Source: Shinisaurus crocodilurus
Lineage: Eukaryota; Chordata; Lepidosauria; Squamata; Shinisauridae
Length of the DNA stretch: 64,000 nt
Direction: 5' to 3'
NCBI GenBank assembly: GCA_021292165.1
Contig: JAHFWL010001296.1
Location: 124,001-188,000 of the forward strand
Shown here: piece after piece, positions 41,347 through 52,036 of the stretch
Layout: each line of letters starts with the position of its first letter
Position numbering within the stretch: the first letter of the stretch is position 1
Translations under genes and position numbers: made by a program
The notes under the pieces: model-generated
What the model was told of the DNA's origin: nothing
The model's input: the letters and a program-made list of their open reading frames with translations, nothing else
The model's database searches: none

Positions 41347-42161
41347 CATGTGTGAACCGGCTAAAGGCTGGGGGGGGCGGGGGGGGGCGTCCCAAAGTCT
41401 ACAGTGACCCAGCTTTCAAATGCAAATGTCATGAGTCATGAGTTCCCCTCCCTGCCTGGCCAGGTGAAGTTCATCCTGATTGGCTAAGAGGCAGCAGAGC
41501 TACAGGAAGGAGGAGGGGAGGGGGAAAGAGCTATATTTCCCGACGTGTGGGTTTTGTTCTTTGTCTTTGTTCGTCGCGTGGTTGCTGGCTGTGGAGCAAT
41601 GGCAGCAAGCCAAGCAGAGGTTCAAGCCTTCAGGCGGCCTCAGGATCCGACCCCAGGTAGCTCCTGGTGAAATTAGCTGAATGAGGGCTTTGGCAAGGCA
41701 GGCCTTGTGGAGGGCTACCCATCTCGGACCTTCGGGTAGGTGAAGTAGTCCTCCCGGGCGGCAAGGCTGTGCTGAACCCTGGAAGAGAACTGACCCCCAG
41801 GTATAACAGAGTGTGTGCCTGGGAGATATAAAGAATCAGGTTTGTTATTTTGTAGCTTTACTCTGTGTACCAAAGTGCCTCTCTATTTTGTGCTTCTCTC
41901 ATTTCCCTATTCTTGTTGAAAAATGCTACCTGAATAAACCTTTCTTGGTTTTACCCCACATGGTGTTTGTGGTCGCTCTGCTTGGTTCAGTATCTAAATC
42001 CAGGTTACAGACAAAGGGCAAGTCCCTGAACAGAGATTCAAGTAGGATTGCAGACAGCTGAGGCTGGCAATCTGGTACCTTGAGATCTCTGGGGGTCTTG
42101 GGTCCTTTGGGGTAGGAAAGGGTGGGGTTGTGGCGGGTCAGCCGGCCCCCCTTCCTCCACA
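41261..42161 (+). mobile_element. Solo LTR, copy B (901 bp)
   Basis: Homologous to copy A over its full length. It starts TATGAAGGAAAGAGCC (the first G of TG is mutated) and ends CTTCCTCCACA. The flanks are cttat on both sides (41256-41260 and 42162-42166). TATATTT at 41532 and AATAAA at 41933-41938. A (CA)n tract sits at the same internal position as in copy A (about 41299-41343). Confidence 0.85.
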
Positions 42162-42166
42162 CTTAT

Positions 42167-42761
42167 GTTCTTAGTTTTTACTTGCAGTGTGTGTGTGTGT
42201 TTTAAGCATTGGGAAAATTCAGATATAGTATCTCCCACAGTCTTGAAGTAGTACAGTCCAGAATTCTACCTCTTCTCTGTCCATTTTATTCTCCGGCATG
42301 TGTAGACCAAATCTTTCTCTGTTTCTTTTCCAACTGGCAGGATGTTAACTGTTTTTTGGAAGAGTGAGCTCTGAAGATATGGCAGCATGTGTGTGGGTGG
42401 TGGTCCATACAATCAGTGCAATAAAATGCACTCGTTTTTCTTTTAATGCACAATTCATTTGTATTTTTTTTTTTGCAGGGATTGTTGATTTACAGCACTG
42501 AAATTATATATTTTGTATTTTTGTGAAATGCTTTCCTCAGATAGCACAGCCGCTGCTATTGTGATTTTCATGTGGAATATTATTTATTTTCTATTTATTT
42601 GATAAATCTATGTACCACTTAACACAGAAAGTTTCTGAAGTGTTGTGCAGTAAAAGACACAATCACAAACACAATAAAATACAATATGAGAATAATAAAA
42701 AATACCCATTTCAGCATATACATATCTAAAAGAATAACCAATAATACTTGTTCAACAAAAA
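42167..42761. other. Mostly unrecognised
   Basis: Around 42590-42720 TTTGATAAATCTATGTACCA and the following CAATAAAATACAATATGAGA resemble a minus-strand LINE tail. (GT)n at 42188-42201. No boundaries. Confidence 0.35.
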
Positions 42762-42766
42762 CTAAT

Positions 42767-43500
42767 TGTGAAAGGACCAAAGCCGGTCCTTTGCACGGGT
42801 TCGGGTACCAAGGGGTTAACCGGAGTGGGGTTAGCCCTTTATGCGCGGTCCGCGGCACCTAGGCAAAAGCCGTGGCCAATTTTAATGCTAGGACAGTGAA
42901 AGAAGCAGTCTTATGAATGGGAGCCACTACACTGTTTATAGGTAAACAAAATTTAATGGAGCGTGTCAAAACATACACAAAGGCAGTACGCAAAGCACGC
43001 GCCTGCAATTGACATGGGTATAGAGCGAGTCGCAGCAACAGTACACACAAGGTTTACCTGGAATGACCCTGATTCCTCGACAGCCGTGTAGCTCAGCGGC
43101 TAGGCGAATTCTGCTAGTTTCACCGGGAGCTGCCCGGGGCTGGATCCTGAGGTCAGACCGAAGCCCTGGACCTCCGCGCAGCTTGCTGCCCACGACCAAC
43201 AACTTTTCCCGCCACAGGCCCCTTTCTTTATACCCTCTTCTTGGCTCCCCCTCCCTCCTGCATCCCCTCCCTTCCTGATTGCTTGAACTGAGTCAGGAAT
43301 AACCTGTTTGGGGATGCTTCACAGCTCATTTGGCTGCCAGGGGAGGGGAAGCTGCCCGGGGGTATGCAGATGTGTCCCATTGTGAGCCTCATTGAAGGGC
43401 TGGAAAACAAGTGCGGTAAACAAGGTTAAAGGTGGATACCTGAGCTGCTGCTGCAAGTGGGGTGTGCATGTGCTGTACCTGACCTGGCTTTCTCTTTACA
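42767..43500 (-). mobile_element. Solo LTR, copy D (734 bp)
   Basis: On the minus strand it starts TGTAAAGAGAAAGCC and ends GGTCCTTTCACA. The flanks are ctaat on both sides (42762-42766 and 43501-43505). A TATAAA box is at 43228-43233, and ATTAAA at 42952-42957 may be the polyadenylation signal. The stretch CTCAGGATCCAGCCCC, then CCGGTGAAACTAGCAGAAT on the minus strand aligns with TTCAGGATCCGACCCC and CTGGTGAAATTAGCTGAAT of copy A, so it belongs to the same family, as a diverged subfamily. Confidence 0.8.
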
Positions 43501-43589
43501 CTAATCTTAAAAAGTCAGGGTGAAAAGAACCACTTAGAACTCACAGTTGTTGGCACATACTTTAATCCCCGAGTTAGAGTATTCCAGAG

Positions 43590-43700
43590 GGCGAGGGCAA
43601 TGACACTAATCCTACACATGCCAGTCCTGCACATGTCTACTCAGAAATAAATGCCATTGCGTTCAATGGGACTCACTCCCAGGAAAGTGGGTGTAGGACT
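43590..43700 (+). repeat. Short interspersed repeat
   Basis: CACATGTCTACTCAGAAATA, GGGACTCACTCCCAGGAAAG and GTGTAGGACTGCAGCC match the copy at 54302 in order. Confidence 0.6.
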
Positions 43701-43705
43701 GCAGC

Positions 43706-43823
43706 CTGAAGGAGCAATCCTATGCATGTTTAGGCAGAGATAAGGCCTATAACTCCCAGCATGCCCCGGCCAGCGGAGTTGTAAGCCTTTTATCTGCGTA
43801 AACATGCACAGGATTGCGCCCTT
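43706..43823. mobile_element. Foldback element, GCAATCCTATGC family
   Basis: GAGCAATCCTATGCATGTTT on the left and AACATGCACAGGATTGCGCC on the right, with ATAACTCCCAGCATGCC inside. Shorter than the copies at 21488 and 24788. Confidence 0.6.
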
Positions 43824-44033
43824 AATGCCTCTTCCTGAGTAGCTGCCAGATTAATCCAAGGAGCAGGTGGAACCACCAAAAGGACTTCCCGCCCACAAAG
43901 ATCAAAGGGAGCAGGAGGCAGTCTCTCAGATATGGTTGGGCACCAAATATGGTGTGAAAGCAGTTCTAATATGGCGAGGCATTTGTGTGACTTTTTCCAT
44001 ACCAGTGCTGTATGATCTCTCTCTCTCTCTCTC

Positions 44034-44925
44034 TGGGCCGGTTCACACGACCCAGGCTGCCGGCAGGGGAGGAACCACGGGGCCGTCCGCGGGGTCCGGC
44101 GGGGCACCGCACACGACCGGCGCCCCGCGCGCGTGGGCGGGCCCCGGTGGAGACGGAACTCCCCGCGCCGCTGCGTGAGCCTCCCAGCGCTAGCGGGCAG
44201 GAGCCGCCGGAGGAGCAGCAGCCCCGGCAGCAGCCTGGGAGGGCAGGGGCGCACTTGCTCGCAGGGAGCCGGCGGGCGGGCAGCTGCGGTACCAGGGCCA
44301 GGCAGGTGTGGCTGCCAGGCGCAGAATGGTTCCAGCACGCAGCCCCATGCCCCCCCCCGGCACACCGCCACGGAACTGGTGGGGGGAGGGGGCCGCCCTC
44401 TACCCACAGCAGCTGGGGCAGAGGGAAGGGGGGGCAGAGGGAAGGGGGGCAGGGGCGCTCATGGTGCTGGTGGCCCACGGGGGTTGTGGAGCCACACCCA
44501 CCGGGTGAGGCACGCCCGGACGGCCCGTGCCTGCGCGCGCCCGCTCGCAGCCGCCAACCCTGGACGGTGGTGGCAGCTTGCCCTCTCCGCTTTCCCCCCA
44601 TCGGCCCTGGCCCCCCTTTGGCGGCTCCCCCAGTGCACGTTGCTATCAGGGCTGCTCAGCCCTCGGCCCCCGCCCCACCCCATCTCTGCCTCCCCTGGGT
44701 CGGGGGCAGGGTCAGCAGTGCTGCCTGCATCGTATGCTGCTGCCCCTTTAATTTCCTGCCTGCCGTACTGCCGCTCTGGGCTGCCGTCTCTGTGGGGACC
44801 CCGCGGGACGGCCGCCCGCTGTTCCGACGGCACGGTGACCGCACGCAGTAGGGACTTACCCCGCTACTGACCGTGGTCACTTTCCGTGGGTCCCGCCCGC
44901 GGCTGTCCCGCGGGGGCACCTCCAG
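44034..44925. other. GC- and CpG-rich block inside a (CT)n tract
   Basis: About 890 bp of very GC-rich DNA start abruptly at GGGCCGGTTCACACGACC, after (CT)n at 44014-44033, and stop at CACCTCCAGTCC before (CT)n at 44926-44943. The identical CT tracts on both sides look like a split or duplicated microsatellite target. The start recalls the TGGGTTCAGACAACACGA type of foldback ends. Overlapping frames of 205-279 codons exist on both strands, but they are Pro/Gly/Arg/Ala composition artefacts. It may be a non-autonomous transposon or a CpG island. Confidence 0.5.
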
Positions 44926-44943
44926 TCCTCTCTCTCTCTCTCT

Positions 44944-46149
44944 GATAGCAGCTATACTTGCGACTGATAGCAGCTATACTTGGCATGTGGCAAACACAAC
45001 TGCTGTGTGTGTATTTCAGTGTTAGTGCACTATTTTCTGCAGCAGTGTAGACAACATACACTGCTCTGGAAACCCTGGCCCAGTGAGGGTTTCCCAACAC
45101 ATGTACTCGGGTGTATAAAAACATGTGTAAGCACATGTGCGTGTCACCCACACTCTGCTGGAAACTGTGGTGTACACACAGGCAGCAGTCATGCTTTCTG
45201 CAGTGGAGCAGCTAGGTCATTTTAAAGCCTGGACGTAATGGTCCTATGCCGCCGCCCCCCCCATCCCCTTTAGAAGGCCATGTGTAATTCTTCAGTTGTG
45301 ATGCACACAACTAAAATGTCTCTTCACCCTGCAACTGCCATTCCATTGCTTCTCCATTCCTTTTATATTAGAACAAAACTCTGCCAATTTTTTTTTAAAA
45401 AAAGATACTCTGAGCACATGCAGTTTTGCATTTTTGAACCATCATGGCTTGAAAAACTTTGAAAAAGCAGGTCCAAAAGCAGACAGTAATCTACTTTCAG
45501 GCTATGCACTGCACTGGCTGTGCTAATGTAAAAGGATCAGTTGCCGCACGTTTCAAATGACAGAGAAACCGTGGAAGATTAGAGCCTGATCACACCTAAT
45601 TCAGGAGACATAAAACACTTGAGACTGTCAAAAACATTATTCCCGGCAGACTGCACGTTCAGCTTGAACCAAAACAGCCGGCTTGCCCCATCACTGCAAG
45701 CACAGCTTACTGCTGCTGAGAGAGAGAGAGAGAGAGAGAGAGCTAATAAAGACATCTTTTCCAGGGCTGTCTCAGCTGCCCACCTGCTGCTTGACAGCTT
45801 TACACAAGTGTGACAGGTAGTAATGTCAGTGACAGTCTTCCCCTATCATCCATTAAAAAAAAAAAAAAAATCATACTGACACTGTCTACACATTTCTAGG
45901 GGGGGGAAAAATGTGGCAATAAGTCTCTTGTTCTCTTATCTCTCTTTTTACAGAGCTATGATTCCCCTCCACCCCGTGCACTTTTGCCTTTTCACCCTAA
46001 AGAGCAGTCTGTTTATAAAGCCCGGATCGTAATACCCAAATCCGAGCGAGAAAGCACCTAAAGCTCTACAGGACTTTTTTCTTCATAGAAAAGGATCCTG
46101 GAAGGGGTGTGTCAGAGGGTTGTGAAAAGGGATGGATTGACCACGATAC
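44944..46149. other. Mostly unrecognised
   Basis: A short tandem GATAGCAGCTATACTTG x2 at 44944-44981, (AG)n at 45719-45742 and an A run at 45855-45870. No gene or element was recognised. Confidence 0.4.
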
Positions 46150-46313
46150 AGGCCTGTGGCTCACGCTGGCTCAGCTTGTCTGAGTGTGGAAAGCTAAGCA
46201 GGGTCAGGCCTGGTTATGACTTGGATGGGAGACCCCTCCTCTAGTTTCCTGCATTGAGCAGGGGGTTGGACTCGATAGCCTTGTAGGCTCCTTCCAACTC
46301 TATGGTCTATGAA
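46150..46313 (+). mobile_element. 5S rRNA-derived SINE with CR1 tail
   Basis: AGGCCTGTGGCTCACGCTGG, GGAAAGCTAAGCAGGGTCAG, GACTTGGATGGGAGACC (5S part), then TTCCTGCATTGAGCAGGGGG and CCTTCCAACTCTATGGTC (CR1 part). Confidence 0.85.
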
Positions 46314-46495
46314 AGGGTACTACAAAGCTTGGAATCAGCTGAGGAGAGGTCTCTTCTGAGTTCGTTATCTGAGGCTGCCTCTATGTACAAAATGTACCGT
46401 ATCTAACTTGTTCCTTGCACTGGGCTTCTCTAGAGTTCCAAACAGGGCAGGGACAGTTGTAGAGAAATTAAAAATGCCAATGGCTTTCCTTACAC

Positions 46496-46594
46496 CAGGG
46501 GACTACAGCTCCCATCATTCCTGACGGTTGGCCATGCTGGCTGGGGCTGATGAAAGTCCAAAACATCTGGAGGGCGCTAGGTTGCCCACCCCTG
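46496..46594. mobile_element. Palindromic hAT MITE, 99 bp
   Basis: Left CAGGGGACTACAGCTCCC and right GCCCACCCCTG, with flanks ccttacac and ccctacac matching at 7 of 8. The left arm has lost the outer segment that the right arm keeps (AACATCTGGAGGGCGC). Confidence 0.7.
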
Positions 46595-46720
46595 CCCTAC
46601 ACGGTTACCAAGCACACCCTGTTGCTGCTGTAAATCTCAGCTATGAAATGAAGACAGGGGAACATAGGGAGCTGCTTTATGTAGAGAGTCAGACCATTGA
46701 TAGATCTGGCATGATAGTGA

Positions 46721-47000
46721 CTGGGTTCAGACAACACAATAACCCACACTCAGGGGTTGAGTGTGGGTTGTCGTTAAAACGTGGGTTATCGTGTTGTCTG
46801 AACCCAGCCAAGATGATACACCAGCCATGGTGAGCAACCCATAGTTCACAACCCAACAACAAACTGTGGGTTCTCTTCATGTGTTGTTAATGCACCTGGG
46901 CTCAGACAACACGATAACCCATGTTTCAACGACAGCCCATGGTTCAATGACAACCCATACTCGACCCTCCAGTGTGGGTTATTGTGTTGCCTGAACCCAG
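46721..47000. mobile_element. Palindromic foldback element (CTGGGTTCAG family)
   Basis: The ends CTGGGTTCAGACAACACAAT and, reversed, CTGGGTTCAGGCAACACAAT differ at one base. Inner CTGAACCCAG (46798-46807) and CTGGGCTCAG (46896-46905) give the same nested layout as 6756-7093. TGA/TCA next to the ends extends the symmetry. No clear duplication. Confidence 0.8.
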
Positions 47001-47056
47001 TCATTGCCTGCTACACTGCTACACTGACTGGCAGTGGCTCTCTAGGGTTTGAAGGG

Positions 47057-47444
47057 TTTGAACTGGGCATGTTTAGCCTTCAGAAGAGGAGACTGAGGGG
47101 AGATATGATCGCACTCTTCCAGTACTTGAAGGGATGTCACACAGAGGAGGGCCAGGATCTCTTCTCGATCATCCCAGTTTGCAGGACACGGAATAATGGG
47201 CTCAAGTTACGGGAACCCAGATTCCACCTAAACATCAGGAAAAATTTCCTGACTGTCAGAGCAATAAGACAATGGAATCAACTACCTAGGGAGGTGGTGG
47301 GCTCTCCCACTCTGGAGGCATTCAAGGTGCAGCTGGACAGCCATCTGTCAGGGATGCTTTGACCTGGATTCCTGCATTGAGCAGGGGGTTGGACTCGATG
47401 GCCTTGTAGGCCCCTTCCAACTCTACTTTTCTATGATTCTATAA
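47057..47444 (+). mobile_element. CR1 LINE 3' end, open frame
   Basis: The frame reads FELGMFSLQKRRLRGDMIAL, GQDLFSIIPVCRTRNNGLKL, FHLNIRKNFLTVRAIRQWNQ and LPREVVGSPTLEAFKVQLDS, and closes after HLSGML at 47362. The 3' UTR ends CCTTCCAACTCTACTTTTCT with TATGATTCTATA. It is the cleanest CR1 copy here, 5' truncated to about 390 bp, inserted in a SINE. Confidence 0.9.
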
Positions 47445-47691
47445 GCAGGGCTCTTTCCCAGCTCTTGCCTGGGACTGAACCTGGGACCTTCTGCATGCAA
47501 TGCAGGTTCTCTACCACTGAACTATGGACCAGAAGAAAGTACATACTACCTAAAACTACTGAGATGAGAGTGGCACAAACGTAAGGGCTGTCCAGTCTCT
47601 TTTACTTTTAAAGGACATTACTTTTTTTTCATCAGTGCCTTCCTTTTTTGCAGACCAGCACATCCCATGGCAACACAGCGAAACACGCCCA

Positions 47692-47781
47692 GTGTGATGC
47701 AGTGACTAGAGAGTGTACACTTAGGCCTACGGAGACTTGGGTTCAAATCCTTACTTAGCTATGAAGCTCACTGGCTTATTT

Positions 47782-47783
<2 letters not shown>
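47692..47783 (+). mobile_element. Sauria-type SINE head
   Basis: CCAGTGTGATGCAGTGACTA, GGGTTCAAATCC (a good B box), and CTATGAAGCTCACTGGC. The 3' part is replaced by (CT)n at 47785-47813. Confidence 0.65.
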
Positions 47784-47813
<30 letters not shown>

Positions 47814-47816
<3 letters not shown>

Positions 47817-49512
47817 TTGCTTCCAAATAAGATGGGACAGCCACATGTACACTGTGTTGGGTTCCTTGAAAGGAAGACCAATGGCAAACATAGTAAGTAT
47901 CCCTTATAGCTCACATTTCCTCACAACACAATAGCTGTTCTTTATTTCCAGGGCAACCGTAGTAAAGTAACTCTTATTACTGAACATTTGGTCCGGTAGT
48001 CCAGCATACAGTTCAAATAATTGTTACCAACTGAATATGGTACAGTATGGAGCAGGGCACACCTGCTCACCATTATCTAAGAAGGAGACAAGTTAAACAC
48101 TTTTACTGGCTTGCTTCATCACTAACTTGATTTGATTTCAGTTTATCTTTCAGAAATTTTTGATACACACGCAGTTCTGTGGTTTCATCCTCCACACTCA
48201 CTGCAAACTGGATCACAGTTGTCAATGCTTTCCAAGTCATTAAAATAATATTCTGCAAATACACTTTCATGTCGCTAGAGGGCACTATGGAATACTCTGA
48301 GATCTTAGTTGTCCATTCATTCACCCTTTCTCCTACTAAATACTAGCAGAAAAATCTAGTTTTCTTTCTCCCACTACCCCTTTGAAAGATGCATTTCTCT
48401 CTCAGTTGTAAAATTAGATAAGGAATAGTAACATAGGCCGTTAAATGCATTCTAATAATGTAATTTGTGCAAGAGATGGGAAGCAGGATGGAGCACAGCA
48501 CATTTTGACCTGCAAGAGTTCAAGGATACCCTTTGAAGACTGAAATAGTCTGTGCCTGGGAAATTAACTTTTACAGGAATCTAGGTTCTGTTCCTTGCTC
48601 TGGAGAGATATCATGTTCTGCAAATTTTTAGGCACTAGCTTATCCCCCCCCCCCCACATTTCCTTGCATGTACTAATTTATACAGCTGTTAACTAGGAAT
48701 TTTAGCTGATTCATCATCTGCCTTAAAACCAATCACTTGACTGATTAATTACATTAAATTAATCAGGACATCACACAAAACTCAATGCAGGAACTGTTTT
48801 GAGATACTGAAGGAAGTGTAAGATAATATGCTGCTGTTACAGCTACTTGTAGACCATTTCTTTTGTAGACAGATTGCAGGTTAATTAGTCCAGGAAGGTT
48901 AGTTGATGTTTCCATCAGTGGCAGCCAATGGTTAGGGAGATGGTCTCTCTGATAGCTGGGGGATTACTCTGTGTTTGAAATAAGATACCCATCAGAGCTT
49001 GGAAAAGGTGGTCCCCAGCTGTGTGTGTGTGTCTCTCTGTGTGAGAGAGACTTGTTTGCCTTCAGGTATGCTCTGTTTGTATATTTGCAAATAAAGCAAA
49101 CATTTACAGTCACATGTCTCCAGTACATTCGCAACCAGAGGAACAGTATCCTTGGACTTCTTTCTCTCCACTTGGAAAAAGTAATGATCCTGCAATATTG
49201 CGATATAATAAACAAAAAGCTACCACTGCTTTGTGAGTGGTAGGAAAAGCCACCTTCAATCTTATTTTCTTTTTCATTCCTCGCTGGAGAAGCACACCAG
49301 AGCCAAATGAACCTCAAAGAATAAACAAGCACATCTTTAACTTGCAAACTCAACCCCCCCCATTAAAATTGCCCCCTACCAATTAATTAGTTTCTTGTTT
49401 AACATTTCTTTGGATTGGTGGTTATGGTAGTGAAGTGGTCACCGATAAGGGGTGACCACTTCAGTAGGGATAGATGGAAAGGAACGGGTGCACTGGCAGC
49501 TTGTATGTGTTG
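47814..49512. other. Mostly unrecognised 1.7 kb
   Basis: Contains the candidate exon at 48103-48324, a C run at 48645-48656 and GAGAGAGA-type sequence near 49045. Otherwise nothing was recognised. Confidence 0.4.
48103..48324 (-). CDS. Unrecognised 73-codon frame, possible terminal exon
   Basis: On the minus strand the frame begins at a GTG, so the true start or splice site is unknown. It reads VNEWTTKISEYSIV, then MKVYLQNIILMTWKALTTVI, FAVSVEDETTELRVYQKFLK and DKLKSNQVSDEASQ before TAA. The composition (balanced charges, amphipathic helix-like stretches) is protein-like, and no repeat is recognised over it. An acceptor-like TTTTCTGCTAGTATTTAG precedes it. I recognise no family. Confidence 0.3.
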   Translation of the reverse strand: MNEWTTKISEYSIVPSSDMKVYLQNIILMTWKALTTVIQFAVSVEDETTELRVYQKFLKDKLKSNQVSDEASQ

Positions 49513-49520
49513 CCTTAGAG

Positions 49521-49655
49521 CAGTGTTTCTCAACCTTGGGTCCCCAGATGTTTTTGGCCTACAACTCCCAGCATGCCCCAGCCAGCTATGCTGGCTGGGG
49601 CATGCTGGGAGTTGTAGGCCAAAAACATCTGGGGACCCAAGGTTGAGAAACACTG
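49521..49655. mobile_element. Perfectly palindromic hAT MITE
   Basis: Bases 49521-49586 are the exact reverse complement of 49590-49655 (66-bp arms, 3-base loop). The ends are CAGTGTTTCTCAACC / GGTTGAGAAACACTG. The flanks are ccttagag on both sides, an exact 8-bp duplication. With no mismatch in the arms or the duplication, this is probably the youngest transposon in the window. Confidence 0.95.
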
Positions 49656-49663
49656 CCTTAGAG

Positions 49664-50307
49664 TCAAGATGCATCTCCAGCCTGAAAAGCAGCGATTCAA
49701 CTTCTAGAGGGTGGGCCTTACATGTGCACAATGACATGGCAACAAAAAAATAAGTTCTCAGTATCTCTCCACAAGGCCCAACAGGTTAGCATTTGCTAAG
49801 GCTGGCTTTGCAGAAAATAGAGACTGTCCCTGGTCAATACGTAGGGAGTATATCACAAGGTAATAATGCAAGAAAAATGAAATTCCTCAAGATGATGGGC
49901 CAGTGAACAGAAATAAATAAATAAATAAATAAAGCAAGCCAGCCAGCCTTGGATCTATTACCTGAACTGTGTAAAGTCGATTTTTAATTAAAAGGTTATC
50001 CAGTGCCATTTATGTTTTTCAAAGGCCTGGGGGGTATTCATTAGCATTTGAACTGAACATTGAGAGAAAAGCAGGGGTATAAAGGCATGCTAATAATGCC
50101 CTGGGTATGTTGCAACAAGTTGCAGGCCTGAAAGGGAGAGTGACTTTAATCACCAGAGAAGTGTACTGGTGATTAAAGTCATCACACACTTCAGATGCTC
50201 CCATTACCCCGGCTGACACAATGGAAAACTACAATTAGCTATTAAAATGTCAATTATCCCAGAGCCCTTTAAACTGTCATTAGCATAGCCATATTCTGCC
50301 AATTGCT

Positions 50308-50365
<58 letters not shown>

Positions 50366-51000
50366 CCCATATATATATGGTCAAAAAGCCCCAAACACCC
50401 GCATCTAAAAAGGGCCCTGTGCCAGAATCCCAGATATTTCTGAAATGGAACTTTGACGCTGAGACCCAGTTCATAAGAGCTGGGATTCCTATGTGACTTG
50501 TGGATGCATCTGCATGGAAGGGGTTGGGTCTGACCTGGTATGTGCTCAGACAGATGCCTGAGGTGAATCTCCAGCAGGAAGCAGCGCCCGCATACATGGA
50601 TGCGCCACACTGTGTTTTGTGTGTGTCAAGAGACAGGCAGGACTGACAATAAGCATATGCACAACTGCCAGGCGAATATGTTTCCTTCAGGCAGGCCTTT
50701 GGCATATAAACTGGTTTGCTGCTGAAGGGGCTTTTAAGTTCGCTTATTTTAAGGTGCTGCTTATTTCTTTGATGGTGGTGTTTTAATTGTGCTTTTAATT
50801 TATTTGTTTTTATGCACAGTTTTAATTAAGATTTTGTTTTATCTCTGATTTTATTGTTAGCCACCAGGGGCGCAGCCCGTAGGCATGGGTCTGTGAGGCC
50901 CCAGTCCCAAATCTATTCTCCAGAGACCTCAGTATCTGTTGGTGACGAAGGAAGGTTTTGTGCCTCAGCTTAACTGCCATGCAGGGGGCAATTTTCAAGA
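49664..51000. other. Mostly unrecognised; hairpin and long (CT)n
   Basis: A 16-bp perfect hairpin, TGACTTTAATCACCAG with its complement, lies at 50141-50181 (9-base loop). (AAAT)n at 49911-49933 and (CT)n at 50309-50362. T-rich L2-like tail sequence may be present near 50730-50870. Confidence 0.4.
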
Positions 51001-51130
51001 GGGGATAAGAACATAAGAAGAGCCATCCTGGATCAGACCAAGGGTCCATCGAGTCCAGCATTCTGTTCACACAGCGGCCAACCAGCTGCCCACGGGAAAC
51101 CCACCGGCAGGACATGAGTGCAACAGTTAA
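51001..51130 (+). repeat. Sauropsid-type interspersed repeat, family uncertain
   Basis: GAACATAAGAAGAGCCATCC, TGGATCAGACCAAGGGTCCA, AGCATTCTGTTCACACAGCG and GGCCAACCAGCTGCCC form a block that I know as widely dispersed in reptiles. It has no counterpart in this window, and I cannot give its class. Confidence 0.45.
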
Positions 51131-51417
51131 GCTTAGAAAAATTGCCATTGGTACCAACAGAAAGGCTGGGCCCCAGATCTTTTAAGTGCCTAGCAATGCC
51201 CCTGTTAGCTGCCTTGAGCACCATTCTTTGGCAGAAAGGAGGGATATATATTAAATAAATATAGTAAATAAATACAAGTTAAATGGGACAGGAAGAGGTC
51301 GTCACACAAGAAAACAATATGCCTATAAGTGTTTTTCCCAATGGAGTGTGGGTGGGTTTTTTTTTTTTTTAACAAGTCATCCAAGTTTGCTGATTCAGTG
51401 CACAAAACCTGGGAGAC

Positions 51418-51449
<32 letters not shown>

Positions 51450-51864
51450 ATACACAGATTCCTATTAGTCCTAACAAATGGGACCTGCAACAAAATGTTG
51501 CAGTGTGGAACTCTACAGTTCCCGAGTCCAACCACTCCATTCCATTCTCCCCCATTGCCATCCTCCACCTGCCAGCTGTCAGTCAACCTTCCGTGGCCAC
51601 TGAGCATGCATACTCCTCATTGGGCTTTTTTGGGGGTGTGTGTTTCTCCCTGTCCCCATTAGGTCCCCTCCCTAAATATTTGTTTGTACATCTGCAAACC
51701 TGGGGGCTCCCCCATGCTCACTGGTATCCCAATGACCTGTTTTTGTTTGTTCTCAGTCCTGCATTTTGGCATCATGTCCCCTGATGTTACTCCTCTAGTT
51801 GCACATTTGACCACAACTTTCTTCCCTAGTCCATAACAAAATGATGTCTTAGTGCAGAGGGTTG
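51131..51864. other. Mostly unrecognised
   Basis: (AAAT)n near 51250-51275, a T run at 51357-51371 and (GT)n at 51422-51449. No gene. Confidence 0.4.
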
Positions 51865-51872
51865 AACTAGAT

Positions 51873-51990
51873 CAGCCTTCCCCATCCTGGCGCCTTCCAG
51901 ATGTGTCAGACTACAACTGCCACCACCCATTTGGCCATGGTGGGTGGTGGGTGTGGTAGTGCAACACATCTGGAAGGCGCCTAGTTCGGG
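51873..51990. mobile_element. Palindromic hAT MITE (CAGCCTTCC family)
   Basis: Left CAGCCTTCCCCATCCTGGCG, with flanks aactagat and aactagaa matching at 7 of 8. The right end is eroded after GGAAGGCGCC (TAGTTCGGG in place of the expected end). Confidence 0.7.
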
Positions 51991-52036
51991 AACTAGAAGA
52001 GACCCCGGCCGAGGTCTCTTCATCTCTAGTATTGTG

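Larger units (their letters stand above)
46655..47531 (-). mobile_element. tRNA-derived SINE split by two later insertions
   Basis: The three pieces of one SINE are in order: 46655-46720 (GGGAGCTGCTTTATGTAGAG, TCAGACC), 47001-47056 (CACTGACTGGCAGTGGCTCT) and 47445-47531 (GGGACTGAACCTGGGACCTT, CTGCATGCAATGCAGG). Between them sit a foldback element (46721-47000) and a CR1 3' end (47057-47444). Both are therefore younger than the SINE. Confidence 0.8.

Noticed and set aside
43790..44870. Overlapping frames of 205-279 codons on both strands
   Set aside because: They coincide with a GC-rich block, where stop codons are rare in all frames. The translations are Pro/Gly/Ala/Arg-rich, with no domain.
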